From NCBI GenBank assembly GCA_004195315.1, contig SDWL01000068.1, forward strand, positions 1 through 8,661: DNA of 8,661 nucleotides, in the 5' to 3' direction. The position numbers and the translations under genes are program-made. This document shows positions 1-7,916 of this stretch, piece by piece. This stretch comes from Lutibacter sp. (lineage in GTDB: Bacteria; Bacteroidota; Bacteroidia; Flavobacteriales; Flavobacteriaceae). The notes below the pieces were generated by a model. The model was not told where the DNA came from. It searched no databases and saw only the letters and a program-made list of their open reading frames with translations. Position 1 is the stretch's first letter; each line of letters opens with the position of its first letter.

Positions 1-19
1 AGATGTGTATAAGAGACAG
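1..19 (+). other. Residual Tn5/Nextera mosaic-end adapter at the contig edge (not genomic)
   Basis: The first 19 bases, AGATGTGTATAAGAGACAG, are identical over their full length to the Tn5 transposase mosaic end used in tagmentation sequencing libraries. A match this long placed exactly at the sequence end is best explained by untrimmed adapter in the assembly. It reads in frame into the following gene and supplies an artificial GTG start at position 5 and the residues MYKRQ. A natural Tn5 end is very unlikely: no transposase or other IS sequence is present, and the 19-bp synthetic mosaic end differs from the natural Tn5 outside and inside ends. Genomic sequence starts at position 20. Confidence 0.97.
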
Positions 20-3000
20 TTTAAATTCAGAAAGCATATTAGCTACACAACTTCAGGTGTGGTTTCAGTTGCTGAACCTATTAAAATTGAATTGGTTAAT
101 GAAGTTGAATCTTGGGTTTCTAATAAGGAAATTTCAAAAAATATACTAAGTATTTCACCTAATATTGATGGTGAATTATCCACTTTAAATTCCCGCAATT
201 TATTATTTCAGCCTTCAAAAAATTTAGAACCAAATAAAGAATACACAGTTACATTAAACCTTAGTAAGATATATTCGACTATTCCTTCTGAATTTAAAAC
301 CTATAAGTTTAAATTTAAAACATTAGAACAAAATTTTAGTGTTGCTACTACTAGTTTTCAATCGTACAGTAAAGAATGGCAATATATTGAAGGAATTATT
401 AAAACTGCAGATATTTTGGAGTTGGAAAATGCTAAAGCATTGATAGTAGCAATTCAAAATGATAAAAAATTAGCTATTAAATGGGAAAGTATAGATTCAA
501 TAAGCACGCAATTTCAATTTAAAATTGATAGCGTTCAACGTTTTGAAGATGATTCAGAAGTGTTACTTTCTTGGTCGGGAAAAAGAATAAATGTAGACAA
601 TAAAGGAGAATCTTTATTAAGAATTCCAGGAAAAAATAATTTCTCAATATTAAGTGTTGATGTGTTTCAATTACCAGAGCAACATTTAGCCATTAATTTT
701 ACTGATCCACTTCAAAAACAACAAAATTTTAATGGACTGGTTGATATTCAAAAATCAAATAATTTAAAATTTGTAGTTGATGGAAATGTGTTGAAAGTGT
801 ACCCCAATGTTCGTATTGTAGGTAGTGTAAATGTGGATGTTTTTCAAGGAATTAAAAGTGTTGATGGTTATAAATTAAAGAATACTTTTTTACAAAAAGT
901 AGCTTTTCAACAATTAAAACCAGCAGTCAGATTATTGTCTAGCGGTGTAATTTTACCAAGTTCACACGATTTAAAATTTAATTTTGAAGCTGTAAATTTA
1001 AAAGCTGTTGATGTTAGAATTATTAAAATATTTGAAAACAATGTATTGCAGTTTTTACAAAACAGCGATTTAGGAAGCGCCAATAGGTATGACATTAAAA
1101 GAGTTGGAAGAAGAGTTGCTAAAAAAACAATTACGTTAATAAATAATAAAATTGAAAATAATGGAAAATGGACAGCCTACTCTATAGATTTATCTAAAAT
1201 GATAAAAGCTGATCCTGGAGCTATATATAGAGTTGAACTTAACATAAAACAGGAATATTCACTGTACAACTGTGACGAATCTACAACAAATTCAAATGAA
1301 GATGACCAATATTATGAAGAGGATTATTACAATGACAATCAGGAGTATACAACAGAAGAAGCCAGTGATTTAGATGAACGAGAAGAGCAATATTGGGACA
1401 ATTTAATTTACAGTTACAACAATAATTATTACAATTGGAATGATAGAGAAGATCCTTGTAAAAAAGCATATTACGACAATGAAAATCAAGTAGTTTCAGC
1501 CAATATTTTAGCTTCAAACCTGGGAGTAATAGCTAAAAAGGGAGAAAACAAATCGTATTTTTTTGCTGTAACAGATATTTTAACTACCAATCCGGTTTCA
1601 GGAGCAAAAGTTACTATTTACAATTACCAACAACAAAAAATTGCTCAAGCTGAAACAGACAATCAAGGTTTTACAAGAATTGATGTCGATAAAAATGCTT
1701 TCTTCGCTATTGTTTCAAACGGAAAGCATAAAACGTATCTAAAATTAGATGACGGTTACTCGTTATCATTGAGTAAATTTAATGTTTCAGGAAAAAAATT
1801 ACAGAGAGGATTAAAAGGATTTATGTACGGTGAACGTGGTGTTTGGAGACCTGGAGATTCTATTCATTTAACTTTTATTTTAAATGATAATGCAAATCCG
1901 TTACCAAAAGAACATCCAGTTAAATTAGAAGTTACAGATGCTCGTGGGAAATTAGCTTTTAAGGAAATTAGAACAGATAATGTTAATGGATTTTATAAGT
2001 TCACAATTCCAACTTCAGAAACAGATCCTACGGGAAATTGGAATGGAATAGTGAGTGTTGGTGGCGCAAAATTTCATAAACAATTAAAAGTAGAAACTGT
2101 AAAACCAAATCGATTAAAAATTAAAATTGATTTTGACGATGAGATGTTAACCAATAATAAACCTATTAATGGGAAGCTTGATGTAAAATGGTTACACGGT
2201 GCGCCAGCTAAAAATATAAAGGTTGAGGTTAAAGCGAAGTTTACTTCAAATTCAACAGCATTTAATAAGCAATATCCAAACTATGTTTTTAATGATCCAA
2301 CACAAGAATTTTCTTCAGAAGAAGTAACTGTTTTTGATGGAAAATTAGATGAAAATGGAAATGCTACAATTAGTAAAAAAGTAAGTTTGGAAAATAATGC
2401 TCCTGGAATGTTAAAAGTAGCATTTTTAATCAAAGCTTATGAAAATGGCGGTGATTTCTCTATGGATGTAATTTCTGAAAATTACGCACCATATACTTCA
2501 TTTGTTGGTTTGAAATCTCCAAAAACAAAAGCATATAGTTCGTATGATACCGATGAGAATATCACATTTGATATTGCTACAATTTCTTCCGAAGGGAAAC
2601 CTTTCGCACAAAATAATATTGAAGTAGTAGTTTATAAAATGGAATGGCGTTGGTGGTGGAGCTCTTCGTACGATAATTTATCAAATTATAGTGGAAGTAG
2701 TTACCATAAACCGTACAAAAAGTTAAAAATAAACACCAATTCAAGTGGAAAAGGAACGTTTAGTTTAAATATTCCTGATAATGATGGAGGAAGGTATTTA
2801 ATTAAAGTAATCAATAAAAATAGTGGTCACGCAACAGGTGCAACAACATATTTTTATAAAAATTGGTGGAAACGACCTTCAAACGACCCTGAAGCATCAA
2901 AAATGCTGGTATTTTCTTCAGATAAAGACACTTATAATGTTGGTGAAAAAGCGATTGTAACATTTCCTTCAGGAACAGAAGGAAGAGCTTTAATTAGTAT

Positions 3001-5497
3001 TGAAAACGGAACGGAAGTATTGCAAACTATTTGGCGAAAAACTCAAAAAGGAGAAACAACAATTGAAATTCCTATAACAAAAGAAATGACACCTAATGTG
3101 TTTGTAAATATATCATTATTACAACCACACGCATCCACTGTGAACGATTTACCGTTACGCTTGTATGGTATAATTCCATTATTAGTTGAAGATCCAAGCA
3201 CACGTTTAGAGCCTGAAATTAGCATGCCAAAAGTGTTAAAACCTGAAGAAAAATTCACATTAAAAGTGTATGAAAAAAATGGAAAACGAATGTCGTATAG
3301 CGTTGCTATTGTTGAAGAAGGTTTGTTAGATTTAACTCGTTATAAAACGCCCCAAATTTGGGATGCTTTTTATACACGTGAAGCTTTAGGTGTAAAAACT
3401 TGGGATATTTTTGATGATGTTATTGGCGCTTACGGTGGAAGTATTGAACAAGTGTTTGCTATTGGAGGTGATAGTGACGCTGCCGCTGGTAAAAACAAAA
3501 AAGCGAATCGTTTTAAACCAGTTGTTCGTTATTTAGGGCCTTTTACGTTGGAAAAAGGAAAAACTGCTTCACATACTATTCAATTGCCAAAATACATAGG
3601 TTCAGTGAGAACTATGGTAATTGCAGCCGATAATTTGAATGGAGCTTATGGAAAAGTTGAAGAAACTACTTCTGTTCGTAAGTCTTTAATGGTGTTAGCG
3701 TCTTTGCCACGAAAACTTAGTCCGGGAGAAAAAGTAACACTTCCTGTTACAATTTTTGCAATGGATAATAAGGTGAAAAATGTAGAAGTATATTTAAAAT
3801 TGAGTAATGGGATTAAAGTAGTTGGTACAAATTTTCAAAAGCTTTCATTTCCAACTCCAGATGAAAAAATGGCCTATTTTCAGTTAGATGTTTCTGATGT
3901 GAAAGGAATTGCTAAAATTGAAGTAATAGCTTTTGGAAATGGAGAGAAATCTTCATACGAAATTGAAATTGATGTGATAAATCCAAACCCAATTTCGTCA
4001 AAAGGAATGGCTATTGAATTAGAACCAAATGCAACTCAAACAATTGAATTTTCAACCTTCGGAATAAAAGGAAGTAATTTTGTTGAAGTAGAGTTTTCAA
4101 CTTTACCTCCAATGGATTTTACAGCGAGATTGCAGTATTTAATTCAATATCCCCATGGTTGTGTAGAACAAATAACATCAAGTGTTTTTCCTCAATTGTA
4201 TTTAGGTGAAATTTTTGATTTACCTATTCAGAAAAAGGAAAAAATGGCTAATAACATTAAAAAAGGAATTGAAAGTTTAGGTAATTTTCAAACTTCAAAT
4301 GGTGGTTTAAGTTATTGGATGGGGCAAAATACAGCAAACGATTGGGGAACAAGTTACGCAGGTCATTTTATGATTGAAGCTGAGAAAAAAGGATATGTTT
4401 TACCTTTAACTTTTATGAGTAATTGGTTTAAATATCAAAAACAAGCTGCTCGTAACTGGCGACCAAGCTATAACCAGTACAATTCAGATTTAGCGCAAGC
4501 GTATAGATTGTACACATTGGCATTGGCTGGATATCCAGATTTATCTTCAATGAATAGATTACGTGAGTTTAAAGAAATATCTAATGATGCTAAATGGCGT
4601 TTAGCTGCTGCGTATGCGTTAGCTGGACAAAAAGAAGCAGCAGCTAAAGTTTCAGCTACTGCTAACATAAATTTGGATTCTGTTAAGTATGATTATTACA
4701 CGTATGGATCAGTAGATAGAAATAGAGCCATGGCTATGGAAACCATGTTATTAACAGGAAATAATGAATCTCAAGAATTAGCAAAATATATAGCGAAACG
4801 ATTGTCTTCAAAAAGTTGGATGAGTACGCAAACCACTGCCTATAGTTTATTAGCAATGGCTAAAATGGTTGAAATCAATGGAGGAAAATCAATTAAACTT
4901 CAATATTCATTAAACAATGGAAAAGCTGAAAATGTGGATTCGAAATTTGCAATTGCACAACGAAAATTAGGTATTATTGAAGGTCAAAATTCAATTTCAA
5001 TTACTAATAATGAAGCAAATGTTGTATTTGTTAATATATTAAATTCAGGAATTTTACCATTAGGTGAAGAAATAGCAGAAAAGAGAGGGTTAGGTGTAAA
5101 TGTGGTTTATAGAGATACACAAGGAAAGGCTATTGATGTTTCAAAATTAGCTCAAGGAACAGAGTTTGAAGCGCAAGTAAGGGTGAGTAATTTAAAACAA
5201 GAAGAAGTCCACAATATAGCTTTAACTGAAATTTTCCCATCTGGATGGGAAATTGTAAATACACGTTTTACTGATTTTGGAATTTCAACTTCAGGAAATG
5301 CTAATTTTACTGATATTAGTGATGATCGCGTTAATTTTTACTTCGATTTAAACAAGAATGAAACTAAAACATTTAGAGTATTGTTAAATGCATCGTATTT
5401 AGGAAGTTATTATTTGTATGGTGTACAAGCTGAAGCTATGTATGATAATGAGTATTTTACACGGACAAAAGGTCAATGGATTGAAATTGTGAAGTAA
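20..5497 (+). CDS. Alpha-2-macroglobulin family protein, thioester type (YfhM/ECAM-like), 5'-truncated
   Basis: This is a bacterial alpha-2-macroglobulin, a large envelope protease trap: cleavage of a bait segment collapses the protein around the protease and a reactive thioester links to it. Residue numbers here count the codon at position 5 as 1; residues 1-5 are adapter, so the real start, signal peptide and any lipobox Cys are missing. Visible parts in order: an Ig-like Big_5/MG-type domain (about 25-110); further MG domains; an acidic, Tyr/Asn-rich loop (424-484) between Cys423 and Cys485; the MG signature YGERGVWRPGD (608-618), like the YRPGD motif of the family; Trp-rich patches at 880-885 and 954-955; a Lys/Ala-rich likely bait segment (about 1153-1173) just before the A2M/MG7 core starting VVRYLGPF; the thioester GCVEQ (Cys1386, Gln1389); an alpha-helical thioester domain to about 1625; and a C-terminal beta domain. 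The 1825 native codons are longer than E. coli YfhM (about 1650), as is usual in Bacteroidota. The frame is uninterrupted. The pbpC gene directly downstream supports the thioester-bearing YfhM type rather than the YfaS type. Family assignment is very secure; target proteases and membrane anchoring are inferred. Confidence 0.95.
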   Translation, partial: FKFRKHISYTTSGVVSVAEPIKIELVNEVESWVSNKEISKNILSISPNIDGELSTLNSRNLLFQPSKNLEPNKEYTVTLNLSKIYSTIPSEFKTYKFKFKTLEQNFSVATTSFQSYSKEWQYIEGIIKTADILELENAKALIVAIQNDKKLAIKWESIDSISTQFQFKIDSVQRFEDDSEVLLSWSGKRINVDNKGESLLRIPGKNNFSILSVDVFQLPEQHLAINFTDPLQKQQNFNGLVDIQKSNNLKFVVDGNVLKVYPNVRIVGSVNVDVFQGIKSVDGYKLKNTFLQKVAFQQLKPAVRLLSSGVILPSSHDLKFNFEAVNLKAVDVRIIKIFENNVLQFLQNSDLGSANRYDIKRVGRRVAKKTITLINNKIENNGKWTAYSIDLSKMIKADPGAIYRVELNIKQEYSLYNCDESTTNSNEDDQYYEEDYYNDNQEYTTEEASDLDEREEQYWDNLIYSYNNNYYNWNDREDPCKKAYYDNENQVVSANILASNLGVIAKKGENKSYFFAVTDILTTNPVSGAKVTIYNYQQQKIAQAETDNQGFTRIDVDKNAFFAIVSNGKHKTYLKLDDGYSLSLSKFNVSGKKLQRGLKGFMYGERGVWRPGDSIHLTFILNDNANPLPKEHPVKLEVTDARGKLAFKEIRTDNVNGFYKFTIPTSETDPTGNWNGIVSVGGAKFHKQLKVETVKPNRLKIKIDFDDEMLTNNKPINGKLDVKWLHGAPAKNIKVEVKAKFTSNSTAFNKQYPNYVFNDPTQEFSSEEVTVFDGKLDENGNATISKKVSLENNAPGMLKVAFLIKAYENGGDFSMDVISENYAPYTSFVGLKSPKTKAYSSYDTDENITFDIATISSEGKPFAQNNIEVVVYKMEWRWWWSSSYDNLSNYSGSSYHKPYKKLKINTNSSGKGTFSLNIPDNDGGRYLIKVINKNSGHATGATTYFYKNWWKRPSNDPEASKMLVFSSDKDTYNVGEKAIVTFPSGTEGRALISIENGTEVLQTIWRKTQKGETTIEIPITKEMTPNVFVNISLLQPHASTVNDLPLRLYGIIPLLVEDPSTRLEPEISMPKVLKPEEKFTLKVYEKNGKRMSYSVAIVEEGLLDLTRYKTPQIWDAFYTREALGVKTWDIFDDVIGAYGGSIEQVFAIGGDSDAAAGKNKKANRFKPVVRYLGPFTLEKGKTASHTIQLPKYIGSVRTMVIAADNLNGAYGKVEETTSVRKSLMVLASLPRKLSPGEKVTLPVTIFAMDNKVKNVEVYLKLSNGIKVVGTNFQKLSFPTPDEKMAYFQLDVSDVKGIAKIEVIAFGNGEKSSYEIEIDVINPNPISSKGMAIELEPNATQTIEFSTFGIKGSNFVEVEFSTLPPMDFTARLQYLIQYPHGCVEQITSSVFPQLYLGEIFDLPIQKKEKMANNIKKGIESLGNFQTSNGGLSYWMGQNTANDWGTSYAGHFMIEAEKKGYVLPLTFMSNWFKYQKQAARNWRPSYNQYNSDLAQAYRLYTLALAGYPDLSSMNRLREFKEISNDAKWRLAAAYALAGQKEAAAKVSATANINLDSVKYDYYTYGSVDRNRAMAMETMLLTGNNESQELAKYIAKRLSSKSWMSTQTTAYSLLAMAKMVEINGGKSIKLQYSLNNGKAENVDSKFAIAQRKLGIIEGQNSISITNNEANVVFVNILNSGILPLGEEIAEKRGLGVNVVYRDTQGKAIDVSKLAQGTEFEAQVRVSNLKQEEVHNIALTEIFPSGWEIVNTRFTDFGISTSGNANFTDISDDRVNFYFDLNKNETKTFRVLLNASYLGSYYLYGVQAEAMYDNEYFTRTKGQWIEIVK

Positions 5498-5498
5498 C

Positions 5499-7838
5499 AT
5501 GATTTTAATAAATAAACATAAAATTAAATTAATAATAGCCGTTATATTTTTAACGGCTTATTGTTTTTTATTACCAAAACAACTTTTTATCAATCCAACT
5601 TCTACAGTTATTGAAAGTGTTGAAGGAGAGTTACTAGGGGCCAAAATTGCTGAGGACGGTCAATGGCGGTTTCCTCAAAATGATAGCATTCCACAAAAAT
5701 TTAAAGAATGTATTGTACAGTTTGAAGACGCTTATTTTTATAAACACCCAGGATTTAATCCGGTTTCAATTGTAAAAGCATTATTCAATAATTTAAAATC
5801 CAATCAAGTAAAAAGAGGAGGAAGTACACTTACGCAACAAGTAATTCGGTTATCTCGGAAAAATCAAAAGCGAACCTATTTTGAAAAATTAAAAGAAATA
5901 ATATTAGCAACACGCTTAGAGTTAAGATATTCAAAAGAGAAAATTTTAGCACTTTATGCTTCAAATGCGCCTTTTGGAGGAAATGTTGTTGGATTAGATA
6001 TTGCTTCGTGGCGTTATTTTGGTCGATTTCCAAATGAACTTTCGTGGGCAGAAAGTGCTACTTTGGCGGTTTTACCAAATGCTCCAAGTTTAATTTATCC
6101 GGGAAAGAATCAGCAACGGTTATTAGAAAAGAGAAATAGATTGTTAAAAAAGTTATTTAATGAAAACATTATTGATAAATTGACTTATGAGTTGGCTACT
6201 TCAGAAGACTTACCTCAAAAACCATATTCGATTCCTCAAATAGCACCACATTTATTACAGCAAATTGCTAAAACAAACGAAGGAAAAAGAATTAGAACTT
6301 CTATCAAAATTGGTTTGCAACAACGTATAAATACAATTGTAAAAAACCATTATAACGAGTTAAGTAAAAATCAAATTAATAACATTGCCGTGCTAGTTTT
6401 AGATGTAAAAACTAGAAAAATTTTGGCTTATATAGGTAATTCACCAACTACTAATCAACACCAAAAAGATGTTGATATTATTACCAAACCTAGAAGTACA
6501 GGAAGTATTTTAAAACCTTTTTTATATGCGGCAATGTTAGATTCAGGTGATATTTTACCAAACACGTTGGTTGCTGATGTGCCAACACAAATTGGAAGTT
6601 ACAATCCACAAAATTTCAATAAAAAATTTGATGGAGCAGTATTTGCAAGCACAGCATTGTCAAGATCATTAAACGTACCAGCTGTTAGAATGCTGCAGAG
6701 TTTTGGTTTGGACAGATTTTATCATTATTTAAAAGAATTAAAATTAAAAGATATTAAGTACAACGCAAATCATTACGGCTTATCATTAATTTTAGGAGGT
6801 GCTGAAAGTAATTTATGGGATTTATGTAAAAGTTATGCTTCTATGGCTTCAACCTTAAATCATTATGATGAAACTCAAGGAAAATACTACATAAATGAAT
6901 TTTTAGAACCTTCATATTTAGCAAATTTCAATCCTGATTTTGGTGAAACTTCAACTGAAAAAACCATTTTTGATGCTGGCTCAACTTATTTAACTTTTGA
7001 AGCATTAAACAAAGTAAACAGACCAGAAGGTGAAGAAAATTGGAATTTTTTCGATTCATCTAATAAAATTGCGTGGAAAACAGGTACAAGTTTTGGATAT
7101 AGAGACGCGTGGGCTATTGGAACCACAAGAGATTATGTTGTTGGTGTTTGGGTTGGAAATGCTGATGGTGAAGGAAGACCTGGATTGGTTGGGATTTCAA
7201 CAGCAGCACCAATATTATTTGATGTGTTTAATATGTTGCCAAAAAGTAATTGGTTTGAAATACCATATGATGAACTAGTTAAAATTCCAATTTGTAGTAA
7301 AAGTGGTTATAGAGCAAGCTATATTTGTGACATAAAAGATACTGTTTTTGTTCAACAAGCAGGTTTAAAAACAAAACCTTGTCCATTCCATATTTGGGTT
7401 CATTTAGATAAAAATGAAAAATTTCAAGTAAATTCATCTTGTGAAACATTGGATAATATGGTTCATAAAAGTTGGTTTGTATTACCGCCATTACAAGAGT
7501 TTTTTTATCAAAACCAACATCCATTTTATGAAAAATTACCTAATTTCAAAAAAGACTGCTTAAGCGAAGATGAACAAGTTATGGAGTTTCTTTTTCCCAA
7601 AGAAAATACAGCTGTATATTTAACAAAGGATTTTAATGGAAAACAAAATAGTTTAATATTAAAATTGATACATTCAAACAATAGCGTTAAAGTATTTTGG
7701 TATATAAATAGAACGTTTATTGGTATAACTGAAAACATCCATGAAATTGAAATATTACCTAAAAAAGGAGCGTATAAAATAACAGCAACAGATGAACTTG
7801 GAAACGAGATTTATAGAGAAGTTGAAATTAAGGACTAA
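5499..7838 (+). CDS. pbpC: Penicillin-binding protein 1C (bifunctional transglycosylase/transpeptidase)
   Basis: A class A penicillin-binding protein of the PBP1C subfamily, 779 residues (E. coli PBP1C is about 770), which polymerises lipid II and cross-links peptidoglycan on the outer face of the inner membrane. A short Lys-containing N-terminus precedes one membrane segment (about 9-26). The GT51 domain (about 45-215) has FEDAYFYKHPG with catalytic Glu76, RGGSTLTQQ (106-114), and the PBP1C-style segment NAPFGGNVVGLDIAS. The transpeptidase domain (about 290-560) has all three active-site motifs: SILK (Ser336 nucleophile, Lys339), SLN (390-392) and KTGT (527-530). A linker with Cys599, Cys610, Cys628 and Cys648 leads to a C-terminal BiPBP_C beta domain (about 688-779), diagnostic of PBP1C. 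The ATG lies one base after the macroglobulin stop (TAA-C-ATG) with no Shine-Dalgarno sequence of its own, suggesting translation coupled to the upstream gene. The start is supported by the junction and by the membrane segment beginning shortly after it. Both catalytic domains look functional; activity is inferred. Confidence 0.96.
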   Translation: MILINKHKIKLIIAVIFLTAYCFLLPKQLFINPTSTVIESVEGELLGAKIAEDGQWRFPQNDSIPQKFKECIVQFEDAYFYKHPGFNPVSIVKALFNNLKSNQVKRGGSTLTQQVIRLSRKNQKRTYFEKLKEIILATRLELRYSKEKILALYASNAPFGGNVVGLDIASWRYFGRFPNELSWAESATLAVLPNAPSLIYPGKNQQRLLEKRNRLLKKLFNENIIDKLTYELATSEDLPQKPYSIPQIAPHLLQQIAKTNEGKRIRTSIKIGLQQRINTIVKNHYNELSKNQINNIAVLVLDVKTRKILAYIGNSPTTNQHQKDVDIITKPRSTGSILKPFLYAAMLDSGDILPNTLVADVPTQIGSYNPQNFNKKFDGAVFASTALSRSLNVPAVRMLQSFGLDRFYHYLKELKLKDIKYNANHYGLSLILGGAESNLWDLCKSYASMASTLNHYDETQGKYYINEFLEPSYLANFNPDFGETSTEKTIFDAGSTYLTFEALNKVNRPEGEENWNFFDSSNKIAWKTGTSFGYRDAWAIGTTRDYVVGVWVGNADGEGRPGLVGISTAAPILFDVFNMLPKSNWFEIPYDELVKIPICSKSGYRASYICDIKDTVFVQQAGLKTKPCPFHIWVHLDKNEKFQVNSSCETLDNMVHKSWFVLPPLQEFFYQNQHPFYEKLPNFKKDCLSEDEQVMEFLFPKENTAVYLTKDFNGKQNSLILKLIHSNNSVKVFWYINRTFIGITENIHEIEILPKKGAYKITATDELGNEIYREVEIKD

Positions 7839-7841
7839 CTT

Positions 7842-7861
7842 TTTTGAACATATATTCAAAA
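7842..7861. repeat. Short AT-rich inverted repeat after pbpC
   Basis: Perfect 7-bp arms, TTTTGAA (7842-7848) and TTCAAAA (7855-7861), flank the 6-base spacer CATATA. It starts four bases after the pbpC stop codon. Each arm has a single G or C, so an RNA hairpin would be weak, and no T-run follows the right arm; it is a poor candidate for an intrinsic terminator. The left arm overlaps the TTTG of the candidate promoter of the next gene, so an operator role is possible but unproven. Chance is a real alternative in DNA this AT-rich. Confidence 0.35.
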
Positions 7862-7873
7862 GTTGTATCTTGC
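7843..7873 (+). promoter_or_regulatory. Candidate Bacteroidota-type promoter for the LytTR regulator gene
   Basis: TTTG (7843-7846) is followed after 19 bases by TATCTTGC (7866-7873). Bacteroidota primary sigma factor promoters have TTTG near -33 and TAnnTTTG near -7 with about this spacing. The match to the -7 element is imperfect: it is one T short of the common TATCTTTGC form. Transcription would begin around 7878-7882, giving a leader of about 35-40 bases before the ATG at 7917. It lies in the only sizeable intergenic gap of the window, directly upstream of a gene whose function differs from that of its neighbours. The leader has no evident Shine-Dalgarno sequence, as is usual in this phylum. 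The prediction is by eye. Confidence 0.45.
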
Positions 7874-7916
7874 ATAAAAAATCATTGAAAATTAACTTAA
7901 CGTCCACACATTAGAT

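Noticed and set aside
5..19. GTG codon at position 5 as the start of the macroglobulin gene
   Set aside because: The codon and the four that follow lie inside the 19-base sequencing adapter, so they cannot be a native start.
1..19. A genuine Tn5-like transposon end
   Set aside because: The match is to the synthetic hyperactive mosaic end, sits exactly at the sequence terminus, and no transposase or second end is present.
1281..1517. Antisense open frame opposite the acidic loop of the macroglobulin
   Set aside because: It is a shadow of the GAA/GAT/TAT/AAT-rich codons on the other strand; it gives a Cys/Leu/Asn-rich protein with no recognisable fold, signal or start context. The other minus-strand open frames are rejected likewise.
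6504..6515. SILK in place of the more usual STxK in PBP1C, as a sign of an inactive transpeptidase
   Set aside because: The nucleophile Ser and the Lys are both present and correctly spaced, and SLN and KTGT are intact; the middle positions of SxxK vary in the family.
7030..7278. Plus-strand 82-codon open frame inside pbpC
   Set aside because: It overlaps the KTG region of the transpeptidase domain, where the pbpC frame has clear conserved motifs; the alternative product resembles nothing and lacks a start signal.
7839..7862. Intrinsic terminator after pbpC
   Set aside because: The only inverted repeat there has one G-C pair per stem and no T-run after the right arm, so it does not meet the requirements of a rho-independent terminator.
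7891..7904. LytTR binding site for autoregulation (TAAGTTAAT and GACGTTAAG on the minus strand)
   Set aside because: The two half-site-like words overlap instead of forming direct repeats about 21 bp apart, and the degenerate consensus is matched often by chance in AT-rich DNA.
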